In this document: in pieces, positions 1 through 9,445 of the stretch
Layout: each line of letters starts with the position of its first letter
Numbering within the stretch: position 1 is the first letter of the stretch
From: Paenibacillus antri
GTDB lineage: Bacteria; Bacillota; Bacilli; Paenibacillales; YIM-B00363
Direction: 5' to 3'
Assembly (NCBI RefSeq): GCF_005765165.1
Contig: NZ_VCIW01000004.1
Span: 124,001-188,000, forward strand
DNA: 64,000 bases
Program-made: the position numbers and the translations under genes
Notes under the pieces: model-generated
Database searches by the model: none
The model's input: only the letters and a program-made list of their open reading frames with translations
Told to the model about the DNA's origin: nothing

Positions 1-2
1 TG

Positions 3-1583
3 GAAAATATGCTGCTGCTGCTCTCGACGCGGCATGACCTGCTCGACGACGGCAACGAACGGCTGGCGGTTAAGACGCTGCAGGATTTCGCGAACTACAA
101 CAGCTCCATCGCAAGGACGCTATATCTTGTCCGCGCCGACGGCAAGGTGTATTCCAACACGCAGGTGTCCTACGATATCATCGGGAATCCGTATCTGCAG
201 AGCTTGTACGAGGAGGCGTTGGGCAATTACGGAGCCATCCGGGTCAGCGAGCCGTACGTCTCACCGCTGTCCGGCCATACGCTGGCCTATATGCGTCCGG
301 TCGCCGACGAGCGGACGAAGGAAATCAAGGGCGTCGTCATCGCCGAAATCAATCTCGACCTGCTGTCCTCCCGCATCGCGCCGCTCATCTACCAGTCGTT
401 CGCGCTCATCACCGCGAACGGCAACGTCGTGAACCGGCTGGAGCCCGGAGAGAAGCTGCTTCCCGTGCAGCCCCGGACGTACCCGCCGGAGCTGCTGCCG
501 GACTTCGAGGCGAAGCTGCCCGAGCTGAAGACCGGCGTGGACAGCCTCTCGGTCGGAGACGAACGGCTCGTCGCGGTCAAATCGAACAAAAACCGTCTCG
601 GATGGTCGCTGATCGCCTTCATCCCGGAGGACTATTTCTACAAGGATTTGCAGCCGCTGTATACGAACTATCGGACCGCCTCCGCCGCCATGATCGTCAT
701 TCTGCTCTTCAGCGCGTACATGCTGTCCCGTTCGTTCACGAAGCCGATCCGCAGGCTCGTCGAGAAGATGGACCGGCTGCACGACGTGCAGATCGTGTCC
801 AAGCTGTCGGAGACGAGGCAGGACGAGATCGGAAAGCTCGCGCGAAGCTTTAATGCCATGCTCGAACGCATTCATCTGCTGCTGCAGGAGACGAAGCGCG
901 CCGAAGAACAGAAGAAGGAGTACGAGCTGAAGATGCTCCGCAGCCAGATCGCGCCGCACTTCCTGTACAACACGTTGGCCTGCATCAGCAGCTTGGCGAA
1001 GCAGCAGCGCATCGGGGAAGTGCGGCAGACGATCCGTTCGCTCGTCGGACTGCTGACGTTCAGCTTCGATAAACACGGCGAATTCGTCACGCTGGAGGAG
1101 GAGCTCGAAGGGCTTCGCATGTACATGCATATCCAACAGGTGCGTTACGGCGCGAACTACGCGTACGACATCGATATCGACCGTTCCTTGCTGTCGAACC
1201 GCATCTTAAAGCTCACCCTGCAGCCATTGGTGGAGAACGCGTTGTTTCACGGCATCGCGCCGAGAGGCGGAGGAACGGTATCGATCAAGGGCCGAGCGGA
1301 AAAGGGGAGGCTGCGCCTGTACGTTCGCGACGACGGCGTGGGGGTGCGTTCGAGCGACGCGCGGGACGTTCTGCGAAAGCAAACGAACGAGCCTTCGCGC
1401 CATCGGTTCACGGGCATCGGCATCGCCAACGTGCATGACCGGATCCGCATTCATTTCGGCGAGCCGTACGGCCTCAAGATCGGCGGGCGCGAAGGGGCGG
1501 GCACGGTCGTCCGCATCGATCTGCCGCTGACGAAGCTCGCCGCCGCAACTGACGGAGCCGTTCGCCTCGCCGACCGGGCGTAG
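3..1583 (+). CDS. Two-component sensor histidine kinase, YesM family (5' truncated)
   Basis: The frame is open to the left edge, so the N-terminus (cytoplasmic tail and first membrane segment) is missing. Counting from the first visible Met at base 9, an extracytoplasmic Cache-like sensor region runs to about residue 220, a membrane segment follows near 223-240, then a HAMP linker, the phospho-acceptor motif HFLYNTL (His about 317), the N-box VENALFHG and a C-terminal ATPase domain with DDGVGV and GIGIANV. Kinases of this family usually pair with an AraC-type response regulator, which should lie upstream outside the window, and often control the sugar ABC importer beside them, here the genes from 1718. 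A hairpin overlaps its 3' end. The family is certain; the ligand is unknown. Confidence 0.93.
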   Translation, partial: ENMLLLLSTRHDLLDDGNERLAVKTLQDFANYNSSIARTLYLVRADGKVYSNTQVSYDIIGNPYLQSLYEEALGNYGAIRVSEPYVSPLSGHTLAYMRPVADERTKEIKGVVIAEINLDLLSSRIAPLIYQSFALITANGNVVNRLEPGEKLLPVQPRTYPPELLPDFEAKLPELKTGVDSLSVGDERLVAVKSNKNRLGWSLIAFIPEDYFYKDLQPLYTNYRTASAAMIVILLFSAYMLSRSFTKPIRRLVEKMDRLHDVQIVSKLSETRQDEIGKLARSFNAMLERIHLLLQETKRAEEQKKEYELKMLRSQIAPHFLYNTLACISSLAKQQRIGEVRQTIRSLVGLLTFSFDKHGEFVTLEEELEGLRMYMHIQQVRYGANYAYDIDIDRSLLSNRILKLTLQPLVENALFHGIAPRGGGTVSIKGRAEKGRLRLYVRDDGVGVRSSDARDVLRKQTNEPSRHRFTGIGIANVHDRIRIHFGEPYGLKIGGREGAGTVVRIDLPLTKLAAATDGAVRLADRA

Positions 1584-1605
1584 CGCGGCTCCGTCTTCTT
1601 TTTTA
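1551..1605 (+). terminator. Intrinsic terminator after the sensor kinase
   Basis: A 10-bp perfect stem, GACGGAGCCG (1551-1560) with CGGCTCCGTC (1586-1595), is followed by a T-rich run. The left arm lies inside the end of the kinase gene and the 25-base loop contains the stop codon. Confidence 0.7.
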
Positions 1606-1680
1606 CAAAAATTCGAACACTTTTTCAGGTTTTGTGCATAACGGCCGACGGCGAAAATCGACTACACTGATTTCAGCGGG

Positions 1681-1694
1681 TGACAGCGCTTACA
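1681..1694 (+). promoter_or_regulatory. CcpA-type cre site before the sugar ABC operon
   Basis: TGACAGCGCTTACA matches the low-GC Gram-positive cre consensus TGWAANCGNTNWCA except at one position (C for A at base 4). It lies 24 bases before the permease start and just downstream of a possible -10 hexamer TACACT (1663-1668), a place from which CcpA would block transcription. This is inferred from consensus only. Confidence 0.6.
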
Positions 1695-1717
1695 AATCGG
1701 ATGGAGAGGGGAAATCC

Positions 1718-2620
1718 ATGGTCGGAAACGCCTTGCGAAAATTCGGGCCGTTCTACTTGATGCTCTTGCCCGGCGTCGTTTATTTCATCGTCTTCCGTTA
1801 CTTTCCGATGTACGGAATGATCATCGCCTTCAAAGATTTCGCGATCATGGAAGGCATCATGGGCAGCGATTGGGCGAACCCGTGGTTCAAACATTTTCAG
1901 ACGTTCTACAATTCGCCCTACTTCGAACAGCTGTTAACGAACACGCTGCTTATTAGCTTGTACAAACTCGTCTGGGGGACCGTTCCTCCGATCCTGTTGG
2001 CGCTGCTGCTGAACGAATGCCGCGTCAAGTGGCTGAAGTCGATCGTACAGACGCTGACGTATATGCCGCACTTCCTGTCCTGGGTTATCATCTTCGGCAT
2101 CCTGCTCGCGCTGTTGTCCCAGAACGGAGGGCTGGTCAACCGCTGGATCGTGGATGCAGGCGGAGAGTCGATCCCGTTCCTCACGTCGACCGACTATTTC
2201 CGAAGCATCTTGGTCGGCTCGGAAGTATGGCAAAACCTCGGGTGGGGCGCCATCATCTACTTAGCCGCGATCGCGGGCATCGATCCGACCCTGTACGAAG
2301 CCGCGAGGGTCGACGGCGCCAGCCGCCTGCGGATGATTTGGCACATTACGCTTCCCGGCATTCGCAGCGTCATCGTTCTGCTGTTCATCTTGAAGCTCGG
2401 ACATCTGATGGACGCCGGCTTCGACCAAATTTACATCCTATATAACATTCAGGTGTATCCGGTGGCCGACATTCTCGACACCTGGGTATATCGAACCGGT
2501 CTGCAGCAGCTCAATTTCAGTCTCGCTTCCGCGGTCGGATTGTTTAAATCGCTCATCGGCATGGCGCTCGTCCTTCTGGCGAACAACATCGCGAAGCGGT
2601 GGGGGGAGGGCATATGGTAA
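1718..2620 (+). CDS. Carbohydrate ABC transporter permease, LplB type
   Basis: A 300-residue polytopic membrane protein. It carries the permease EAA-loop signature EAARVDGASRLRMI followed by HITLPGI, which docks on the transport ATPase. The start at 1718 is preferred over an in-frame ATG at 1634 because GGAGAGGGG sits 9-17 bases before it and the family begins near this point. It overlaps the next permease by 7 bases, so the two are translationally coupled. No ATPase gene is nearby, which is normal for Paenibacillus CUT1 importers that share an MsmX-like ATPase. The substrate is probably an oligosaccharide, but the sequence does not identify it. Confidence 0.93.
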   Translation: MVGNALRKFGPFYLMLLPGVVYFIVFRYFPMYGMIIAFKDFAIMEGIMGSDWANPWFKHFQTFYNSPYFEQLLTNTLLISLYKLVWGTVPPILLALLLNECRVKWLKSIVQTLTYMPHFLSWVIIFGILLALLSQNGGLVNRWIVDAGGESIPFLTSTDYFRSILVGSEVWQNLGWGAIIYLAAIAGIDPTLYEAARVDGASRLRMIWHITLPGIRSVIVLLFILKLGHLMDAGFDQIYILYNIQVYPVADILDTWVYRTGLQQLNFSLASAVGLFKSLIGMALVLLANNIAKRWGEGIW

Positions 2621-3474
2621 GAAATCTCGAGGATAAGCTGTTTAACGCGGTCGTTTATACGATTCTTGCGTTCTGCGCGCTGATCGCCGTGTTCCCGCTT
2701 TTGTACGTCGTCTCCGTCTCCATTACGCCGTTCGGGGAAGTGCTGCGCAACGGGGGCTTCATCTTGATTCCGAGGGAAATCACCTTCACGGCGTACAAGA
2801 CGCTGTTGACGGGATCGAATTTGCCGCAAGCGTTCAAGGTGACGGTCATCATCACGGTCGTAGGCACCGCGATCAATCTCGTACTTACGGGTTTGATGGC
2901 GTATCCGCTCAGCCGCAAGCTGCTGCCGGGCCGGCAGTTCTTCCTTCTGATGATCGTGTTTACGCTCATTTTCAGCGGCGGTTTGATCCCGACGTACCTC
3001 ACCGTCAAGTCGGTCGGCTTGCTCGATACGATCTGGGCCATGATCCTCCCGAACGCCATATGGAGCTTTAATGTGCTCATTATGAAAAGCTTCTTCGAAG
3101 GACTTCCCGAGGAGCTGTTCGAGTCCGCCAGGATGGACGGCGCGAAGGAATTTCGAATCCTGCTGCAGATCGTCGCGCCGTTGTCGGTGCCCGTCATATT
3201 GACGATCGGTTTGTTTTACGTCGTCGGGCACTGGAACGAATTTTTCCAAGCGATATTTTATGTCACGGACCGCACCTTGTTCCCGCTGCAGGTTATCGTC
3301 CGCGAAATATTGATGCAAAGCCAACAACCGCTGGAGAACGCGGACAACGTCATGCCGACGCAGACGATGCAGATGGCGTCGGTCATGATCGCGAGCCTCC
3401 CGGTGTTGATCGTCTACCCGTTCATCCAGAAGCACTTCACGAAGGGGATGCTGCTCGGCTCGATCAAGGGGTAA
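2614..3474 (+). CDS. Carbohydrate ABC transporter permease, LplC/YtcP type
   Basis: The second membrane subunit (286 residues) of the importer. The EAA-loop motif is ESARMDGAKEFRILLQIVAP, and the C-terminus YPFIQKHFTKGMLLGSIKG is characteristic of LplC/YtcP permeases. The start at 2614 is chosen because a GGGGGGAGGG Shine-Dalgarno lies 3-12 bases upstream; an in-frame ATG at 2599 has no such site. It overlaps the upstream gene by 7 bases and is followed 82 bases later by the solute-binding lipoprotein gene, completing a permease-permease-receptor operon. Confidence 0.93.
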   Translation: MVRNLEDKLFNAVVYTILAFCALIAVFPLLYVVSVSITPFGEVLRNGGFILIPREITFTAYKTLLTGSNLPQAFKVTVIITVVGTAINLVLTGLMAYPLSRKLLPGRQFFLLMIVFTLIFSGGLIPTYLTVKSVGLLDTIWAMILPNAIWSFNVLIMKSFFEGLPEELFESARMDGAKEFRILLQIVAPLSVPVILTIGLFYVVGHWNEFFQAIFYVTDRTLFPLQVIVREILMQSQQPLENADNVMPTQTMQMASVMIASLPVLIVYPFIQKHFTKGMLLGSIKG

Positions 3475-3556
3475 CCCGAGACGACGTACGGGATCTGGCC
3501 AGACGTACGACGGCTCGCTCGCCAATATATAAGATTAGGAAAGGGGCACTCTTCCT

Positions 3557-5128
3557 ATGGACAGAAGGAAGTTATCGTTGGGATTGACCGCCGCCGTTCT
3601 GTTGGTCGGCACGGCGCTTGCGGGCTGCAGCGGAGGGAACGGCGGCGCCGCGACGCCTTCGGACGCCGCGGAAAGCGGGAAGGGAGCGGCGGCGTCCGGA
3701 CAGACGCCGGCCGATGCCGGAGACGCATCCTCCGGGAAGACGATCAAGTTGGAAATCATCGAAGGCGGCAACAATCTCCCGTCTCCGGATCAGGACATCA
3801 TTAAGCAAGAGCTCGATAAGGCGCTGAACCTCGATCTCAACTTAACGGTATACGCCTCCGGCGACGATTACAAGAACCAACTGAACGTACGGATGGCCTC
3901 CGGCAACTTCCCGGACCTATTCTCCGTCGACCGGCAGCAGCTGATCGAATTTTCCAAACAAGGGCTGCTTCTGGACTTAACGCCTTACATGGATAAGCTG
4001 CAGCAGGTGGAGACGTTCATCGGGGAAGACAGCTTGAAGAAAGGGATGGTCGACGGCAAGGTGTACGCGATCTCCAAGAGCCCGCAAATCCCGTACAATA
4101 CGTACTTCATTCGCAAGGATTGGCTCGACAAGCTGCAGCTGCAGGTGCCGACGACGATCGAGGAGCTGAAGGCCGTATCCGTCGCGTTCGCGAATAACGA
4201 TCCGGACGGCAACGGCAAGAAAGACACGTTCGGATTGACCGGGGGCAAGCTGGGCGGCGCGTTCGCGCCGGTGTTCGGGGCGCACGGCGTAGCGAATCCG
4301 GGACAGTTCTACGTGAAAGACGGCAAGGTCGTCAACTCGCTGTACGATCCGGCGATGAAGGACGCGCTCGCGTTCATTAAGTCGATGATCGACACCGGCT
4401 CCGTCGACCCCGAGCTGCTCGCCAATACAGCGCTGCAGCATCAGGAGAAAGCGATCAAGGGGCAGGCGGGCATTATCTACATCGATTGGCCGAACTTGAC
4501 GAAGGAGCAGTTCGTGGAGCAGATCGCGACCGTCAATCCGGACGCGGAGTGGATCCAGATCGTCGCGCCTGCCGGTCCCGGCGGCCAATACGACGGCGCT
4601 TGGGATATCGGGGCGACGCCGGGCCGGTACGCCATTCCGAAGGCGCTCGAGAAGGATCCGGTGAAGCTGCAGCGCGTGTTCGATCTCCTCAACTACATCT
4701 CCGATCCGGAGGGCGGCTCGATGCTCGTTCAGTTCGGGGTGGAAGGGACGCATTACACGCTCGACGGCGGCAAAGTCGTCATGACCGATAAGGCGGGCGA
4801 CGTCGGCTACTCGTGGTTGTACCAATTCACCGGGCGACCGGAGATGGAGTACTTGCAGGCGAAATTCGCGAAGCAAGCGGCGTTCATCGAGTTCGCCAAC
4901 GACCAGCCCCGCATCCAGGCGCTGAACGGCTTCATCGACCTGCCGGAAGGCTTCGTCGCGGCGGACGCGGACCGGTACATCGAGGAAGAGCTGGCGAAAT
5001 TCGCGTACGGCAAGCGGGATCTCGCCGAATACGACGACTTCCTGAAGACGCTGGAGACGACCATGAATTACAAAGCGTTGGTGGATGCGGCCGTACAGCA
5101 GCTGAATGCGCTCGGTTATGGAAACTAA
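3557..5128 (+). CDS. Extracellular solute-binding lipoprotein of the sugar ABC importer
   Basis: 523 residues with a type II signal peptide: basic MDRRK start, hydrophobic stretch and lipobox LAGC at 21-24, so Cys24 is lipidated and the receptor is tethered outside the membrane. A low-complexity Gly/Ala/Ser linker (about 25-60) precedes a large LipO-type family 1 solute-binding fold (about 65-500). Length and layout fit the LplA/YtcQ group that works with LplB/LplC permeases. It is the third gene of the operon. The ligand is presumably a plant- or biofilm-derived oligosaccharide, but I see no residue that fixes it. Confidence 0.92.
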   Translation: MDRRKLSLGLTAAVLLVGTALAGCSGGNGGAATPSDAAESGKGAAASGQTPADAGDASSGKTIKLEIIEGGNNLPSPDQDIIKQELDKALNLDLNLTVYASGDDYKNQLNVRMASGNFPDLFSVDRQQLIEFSKQGLLLDLTPYMDKLQQVETFIGEDSLKKGMVDGKVYAISKSPQIPYNTYFIRKDWLDKLQLQVPTTIEELKAVSVAFANNDPDGNGKKDTFGLTGGKLGGAFAPVFGAHGVANPGQFYVKDGKVVNSLYDPAMKDALAFIKSMIDTGSVDPELLANTALQHQEKAIKGQAGIIYIDWPNLTKEQFVEQIATVNPDAEWIQIVAPAGPGGQYDGAWDIGATPGRYAIPKALEKDPVKLQRVFDLLNYISDPEGGSMLVQFGVEGTHYTLDGGKVVMTDKAGDVGYSWLYQFTGRPEMEYLQAKFAKQAAFIEFANDQPRIQALNGFIDLPEGFVAADADRYIEEELAKFAYGKRDLAEYDDFLKTLETTMNYKALVDAAVQQLNALGYGN

Positions 5129-5165
5129 CGATAGCGCTCGCGATAACTTCACGGAGGTGACAAGC

Positions 5166-5975
5166 GTGTCGACGCAGCAAGCCATGGACATCCCGGCGCT
5201 GAAGCGGCAGTTCCAAGCGCAAGGCTATTTGCTTCTCCCCGGCATATTGAGCGAAGAGAAGGTGCGGCGATTGAACGAAGCGGTCGACGCCGTATTGGCC
5301 GAAGAGGAAGAAAGCCTGTCCTACAATATTTATAACAGCGTGGAACGGCATCCGGAATTTCTGTCCTTGATCGACGAACCGACGATGCTGCCGCTCATCG
5401 TCAATCTGCTCGGGTACAACATTCAGCTTCATATTTCGCATTTGACGGTGCGCAGGCCGAACCCGAAATTAGAGAAAACGGCGACGAACAGCTTCATCGA
5501 TTGGCATCAGGACGGTCCGCACCCGCAGTTTCCGAAAATCGGCGGCCTCACTTCAACGTATTACATTAAAGCGTGTTATATCCTAAGCGATATGTCGAAG
5601 CCGGATCGAGGCAATACGAAGGTGATCCCGGGCAGTCACGTCAAGCCGTACAATCCGAACCAAAAGGATGTCCGAGTTCACCTGGACGACGAGGTTCAAT
5701 TGTGCGGCCGTCCGGGCGACGTGTTCGTCTTCGCGCAAAATCTGTGGCACGCCGGCGCGCCGAATACGTCCGAATACACGAGGCGGCAGCTGTTCATGGG
5801 GTACAGCCCGATCTGGATGCGGCCGATCGATTATCACGAGGCGTCCGAGAAGCTGCTCGAAGGCGCGGACCCGATTCGCCGTCAGCTGCTCGGCCGAATC
5901 AGCGACAACAAGTTCAAGTATTATGTGCCGGAAGAGTCCATGGTGCCGTTGAAGACGATGTATTTAGGAGATTAG
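5166..5975 (+). CDS. Phytanoyl-CoA dioxygenase (PhyH) family protein
   Basis: 269 residues from a GTG start at 5166, chosen because GGAGGTGA lies 5 bases before it; an upstream in-frame ATG at 5106 would overlap the lipoprotein gene and lacks a good ribosome site. The Fe(II)/2-oxoglutarate facial triad is visible as DWHQDGPH (His and Asp) and the distal His in LWHAGAP, with a following Arg-rich strand that would hold 2-oxoglutarate. It follows the ABC importer closely and is probably co-transcribed, which suggests oxidation of an imported compound. The substrate is not predictable. A terminator follows. Confidence 0.88.
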   Translation: MSTQQAMDIPALKRQFQAQGYLLLPGILSEEKVRRLNEAVDAVLAEEEESLSYNIYNSVERHPEFLSLIDEPTMLPLIVNLLGYNIQLHISHLTVRRPNPKLEKTATNSFIDWHQDGPHPQFPKIGGLTSTYYIKACYILSDMSKPDRGNTKVIPGSHVKPYNPNQKDVRVHLDDEVQLCGRPGDVFVFAQNLWHAGAPNTSEYTRRQLFMGYSPIWMRPIDYHEASEKLLEGADPIRRQLLGRISDNKFKYYVPEESMVPLKTMYLGD

Positions 5976-5984
5976 GAAAAGGAA

Positions 5985-6028
5985 AAGGGCATGGGCTCCC
6001 GGATGGGGGGCTCCATGCCCTTCTTTCG
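5985..6028. terminator. Bidirectional terminator between convergent genes
   Basis: AAGGGCATGG (5985-5994) pairs perfectly with CCATGCCCTT (6013-6022); a T-rich tract follows on the plus strand and A-rich DNA precedes it. It lies between the dioxygenase gene and the convergent propeller gene and probably serves both. Confidence 0.8.
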
Positions 6029-6035
6029 TCGCTCG

Positions 6036-9000
6036 TTATAGATAGCTTGCTAGTTTTAACAGCAGCGCCGCGCGTTCCTCGGCGATCGACTTGCCGGAGA
6101 GCGCTTCGAGCTGGTTCGCGAACGCTCGGAGCGAGCCCGCCTCGGCGTGCTCGTTCCCTTGTGCCGCGGCTTCCTGCGCGCTGCGCAGCTTCGCCGTCAA
6201 CGCATTCGCGATGCCTTCTTCGTCCGGGACGAAGCGGGCGACGAGCTCGGCTAGATCATCGTAGTTTACGGTCACTTCGAATTCGAAGACGGCGGTCGCG
6301 ACGTTGCCGGCCCGATCCTCCGCGGTCGCCGACACCGAATGCGTCCCCGGCTCGAATTCGAACGCCGGGAGGGCGACGTGAAGGTCGGCGCAAGAATCCG
6401 AGGCGAGTCCGGACATGGCATCGGCGGCGGCGCAGCCGAGATACACGTCCTGCGTCACCGAATACGTCGCTTGGCCGGAAAAATCAATGATCGGCGCAGT
6501 TTTGTCGATGGATACTTCGAGCGTCTTCGGACTCTCCTCGATGCCGGAGGCGTTCGTCGCGTAGTAGGTGATTAGCGTCTTGCCTTTCTGCGTCACGTTC
6601 AGCTGAACCGCATCGCCTCTCGACGTCGTCGGAGGAAGAGACAGCGCGCCTTCCGCAGAGTAAGTAATCGAGTAGGCGCGGTCCGCGGCGATCGACACCG
6701 TTACATCCGAGTTCACCCAACCGTTCGAGTTCGGCGCCGGCGTAACGATCGCCGTCGAAACCGGAGGGACGCCGTCCTTCACCGTCACGAAGAAATCGTC
6801 ATAGTACGCCGTCGCCATGTTATACCGAGACGTCACGGCCAAAAATCTAGCGTACGCGGCGTTCGCCGGCGCTTTGCCCCTCAGCGTCACCTTCTGCCAT
6901 TGCGACAGCCGCGATTCGTCCAGATGCGTCTCGAGTGTAGAAATCGTGTTGTTGTTCGCGTCGAAAAATCGGAACATAAGACCCGGTTGGCCGGACTCGA
7001 TATACAGATGCGCGCCGGCTTCATATTCCTCACCAGGCGTAACCGGAATCTTATCCCCGATGACGGCGACCGAACCCGTTCGGGTGGCGTCCGTCGTCTT
7101 TAAGCTGAAACCGCCTGTATGACTGCGAGCTCCGCTCACTTCGTACGAATAGCCGGCGCCCGGGGCGAAGAACGGACTCCATCCGGGGATCGCCGAACCG
7201 GACGTTGGCGACTCGAAGCTTGCGTTGTTCACCGCAAGCGGTACGTTCGGGAACGGTTCTCGAATGTCGCCGTCGACTTCGATACGATATAAAATGGTGT
7301 TCGTCTGCATATCCGTCAAATACAGATGACCGTCGAACCCGAGGTCGAAGCGGGACGTATCGGCCAAGGTCCGCGATTCCAGCGTCTCCGGATCGATGAC
7401 CGTCAGCTTGTTGTTAAACAACACATACAGAAGACCGTCTTCCGACCAACGTAACGGATGATGCGCCCATTGGCTGAAGTTCAGCTGCGCATGAACCTTC
7501 TTGCTCTTCACGACTTCGTATGTAACCGGGTCGATCGCGAAGATGTACTCGTACGACGCGCCCCAGATCAAGCCGTCGGGACCTGCGGACAAGTCGCCGA
7601 TAAAGATCGGCTTCTCCAGGCCGGGAACGCGGAGCGGGAACTCGGCGATCTTGCGTTCGGCGGCGATGTCCCAAACGAAGATCTTCGCTTCTTCCTCCGT
7701 CGGCTCGGAGCCGAGGCCGCCGCGAATCGTCGTCGAACCGAACAGCTTGCCGTCCGACACCGCGGTGCTCAGCACGCTTTGGTTCGCAACGATGTCCTTG
7801 TGCACATCCAACCGACCGGTCGCGGTATCGTACACGGTGAGAGAACCACCGAGGTTGCCGTAGCTCGCGATCGTGGAGATGTACAGCTTGCCGTTCGCGC
7901 CGGACATATGCACGAGGCGCTCCTGATCGTTGCCGAGAACCGCCAGCTTCTTCGGATTGGCGTCGCCGGGAGGCGCGGAAAGATCGAATTCGTGCAGGCT
8001 GCCTTCCGGATATACCCCGAGATACGCTTTATCGCCGATGACATATACGCTGTCCGCTTGGCCGATACTGAACGGAACCGCGGTTCGGTCCGTCAGATTC
8101 ACAAGCGACGAACGCGCCTGGGAGCCCGTGGTAATCGCGTGGGTCTCCGACACGATCGCCAGACGATTCACGACGCCCGGCAAGCCGGGAATGACGGGAG
8201 GGTAGAGGCGAACCTGCTTCGTCTCGATATTCATGACCGTCACGCCGCCGTCGTAACGGACCGTGACCAAGTTTTTCCCCGGAAGGTCGGGGTTGTTCGG
8301 GAACTCGACCCAGTCCGCGCCGCGGAAGCCGCTGCCGTACTCCATGCCGGTCTCTTCCACGACGAGCGTCGACAGGTCGATCGTCTTCAGCTTCTTATCG
8401 GACATGAAATACAGCTTCCCATCGAGAGAGTCGGTCGCGTGCAATCCGGTTACGTTGTCCAGAACGACATCGAGCCAGCTTTCGGTCTGCGTGTCGTAGA
8501 GGAACGCCTCGCCCGGAATGCCGCTGCCGTCCGTATACCGAGCCAGCAAATAGCGGTCGTCGATCGTGCTGAGATCGTATACCGTGTCTTCCTTGACCGG
8601 AAGCGATGCGGCAATGTTCGTTTTCTCGCCGGTGTCGACGTCGACGCGGACGATCTGGCGGTGCGCGGTGCCGGCATAGACGTTCCCGCCTTGGTAGGCG
8701 ATGGAGCGTACGTATTCCTGATCCAGCGCGCCGATCATGCGGCCGTAATCCCGTATTTCCTTCGAAACCGGGTCGTAACGGTACACCTTGCCGCCGGGAT
8801 ACGTCCCGACATACACGCGCCCTTGTTCGTCGGTCGTGATGCTGTTCGGCACCGATTGGCCGGAGAACGCTGCGACTTGAACCGGCGTCTTCGCGACGGG
8901 GGAATAGTGCCACAGTCTGGCGCCGCCGCCGTCGGCCGCCAAATACAACGAGCCGTCCGGCGCGATCGTATGCGCCCAGGAACTTTCCGACGGAGCGAGC

Positions 9001-9284
9001 GGAAGACTGCGGAGCAACTTATAGTCGTCTAGGTCGATCACGTTGAGATAGCCGGGCTTTCCTTTGGCCGTCGCGTACAACACGTTATGCCCGTCTTCTT
9101 TCCCGACCGTTCCGTTAAACACGGCTACCGTATAATTGTTAGGGATGAGAAGTTCTTCGGGGGTGCCGTACGTCTTCTGCGACAATCGGCTTTCTTCGGC
9201 GACGGCCGCGGTTCCGCCCAACAGGGAGAAGGCGAGCGCCGCGGATAAAGCGAACGCGGGAACGCGGAAAGCGATTTTCTTCAT
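6036..9284 (-). CDS. Large secreted beta-propeller protein with CBM-like, Ig-like and FIMAH-like C-terminal domains
   Basis: 1082 residues from the ATG at 9284, which has AAGGAGG just upstream and opens a classical signal peptide (MKKIAFRVP, hydrophobic core, AVAEES cleavage region). The N-terminal two thirds consists of repeated short beta-strand units with NHL/YVTN-like phrases (for example DEQGRVYVGTYPGGKVYRYD), typical of multi-bladed propellers. A jelly-roll carbohydrate-binding-like module follows (FESPTSGSAIPGW to about YYDDFFV), then Ig-like/HYR-like segments and a C-terminal helical tail resembling the FIMAH domain of Paenibacillus exoenzymes. It is divergent from the GntR-fusion regulator. 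Likely an exported carbohydrate-binding or lyase-like protein; no catalytic residues could be assigned. Confidence 0.75.
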   Translation of the reverse strand: MKKIAFRVPAFALSAALAFSLLGGTAAVAEESRLSQKTYGTPEELLIPNNYTVAVFNGTVGKEDGHNVLYATAKGKPGYLNVIDLDDYKLLRSLPLAPSESSWAHTIAPDGSLYLAADGGGARLWHYSPVAKTPVQVAAFSGQSVPNSITTDEQGRVYVGTYPGGKVYRYDPVSKEIRDYGRMIGALDQEYVRSIAYQGGNVYAGTAHRQIVRVDVDTGEKTNIAASLPVKEDTVYDLSTIDDRYLLARYTDGSGIPGEAFLYDTQTESWLDVVLDNVTGLHATDSLDGKLYFMSDKKLKTIDLSTLVVEETGMEYGSGFRGADWVEFPNNPDLPGKNLVTVRYDGGVTVMNIETKQVRLYPPVIPGLPGVVNRLAIVSETHAITTGSQARSSLVNLTDRTAVPFSIGQADSVYVIGDKAYLGVYPEGSLHEFDLSAPPGDANPKKLAVLGNDQERLVHMSGANGKLYISTIASYGNLGGSLTVYDTATGRLDVHKDIVANQSVLSTAVSDGKLFGSTTIRGGLGSEPTEEEAKIFVWDIAAERKIAEFPLRVPGLEKPIFIGDLSAGPDGLIWGASYEYIFAIDPVTYEVVKSKKVHAQLNFSQWAHHPLRWSEDGLLYVLFNNKLTVIDPETLESRTLADTSRFDLGFDGHLYLTDMQTNTILYRIEVDGDIREPFPNVPLAVNNASFESPTSGSAIPGWSPFFAPGAGYSYEVSGARSHTGGFSLKTTDATRTGSVAVIGDKIPVTPGEEYEAGAHLYIESGQPGLMFRFFDANNNTISTLETHLDESRLSQWQKVTLRGKAPANAAYARFLAVTSRYNMATAYYDDFFVTVKDGVPPVSTAIVTPAPNSNGWVNSDVTVSIAADRAYSITYSAEGALSLPPTTSRGDAVQLNVTQKGKTLITYYATNASGIEESPKTLEVSIDKTAPIIDFSGQATYSVTQDVYLGCAAADAMSGLASDSCADLHVALPAFEFEPGTHSVSATAEDRAGNVATAVFEFEVTVNYDDLAELVARFVPDEEGIANALTAKLRSAQEAAAQGNEHAEAGSLRAFANQLEALSGKSIAEERAALLLKLASYL

Positions 9285-9416
9285 AAACAGCCTCCTTGAA
9301 CATGCGATTTTTCGATCCAGTATGCGGTTTCGAATCCGACTCGCCGTCCCTTCGCAGGGGATGCCTCCTCTCCAACGATTTTCGAAGGTCTTTTCTCTAG
9401 TATCCATCTGGTTCCC

Positions 9417-9445
9417 ATAATAGGTGAATGCGGTTGGATCGTCAA
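9417..9445 (-). promoter_or_regulatory. SigA-type promoter of the propeller gene
   Basis: Read on the minus strand: TTGACG (9440-9445), a 17-base spacer, then TATTAT (9417-9422). It lies about 130 bases before the propeller start. A CTGGTTCCC element (9408-9416) sits immediately downstream of the -10 in the direction of transcription, suggesting repressor control. Confidence 0.6.

Noticed and set aside
3977-5191. A 404-codon minus-strand frame opposite the solute-binding lipoprotein
   Set aside because: Mirror of a conserved gene, Arg/Leu/Val-biased, no motifs.
7458-9032. A 524-codon plus-strand frame opposite the propeller gene
   Set aside because: Arg/Val/Asp-rich mirror translation with no recognisable family; the minus-strand gene has a signal peptide, promoter and ribosome site.
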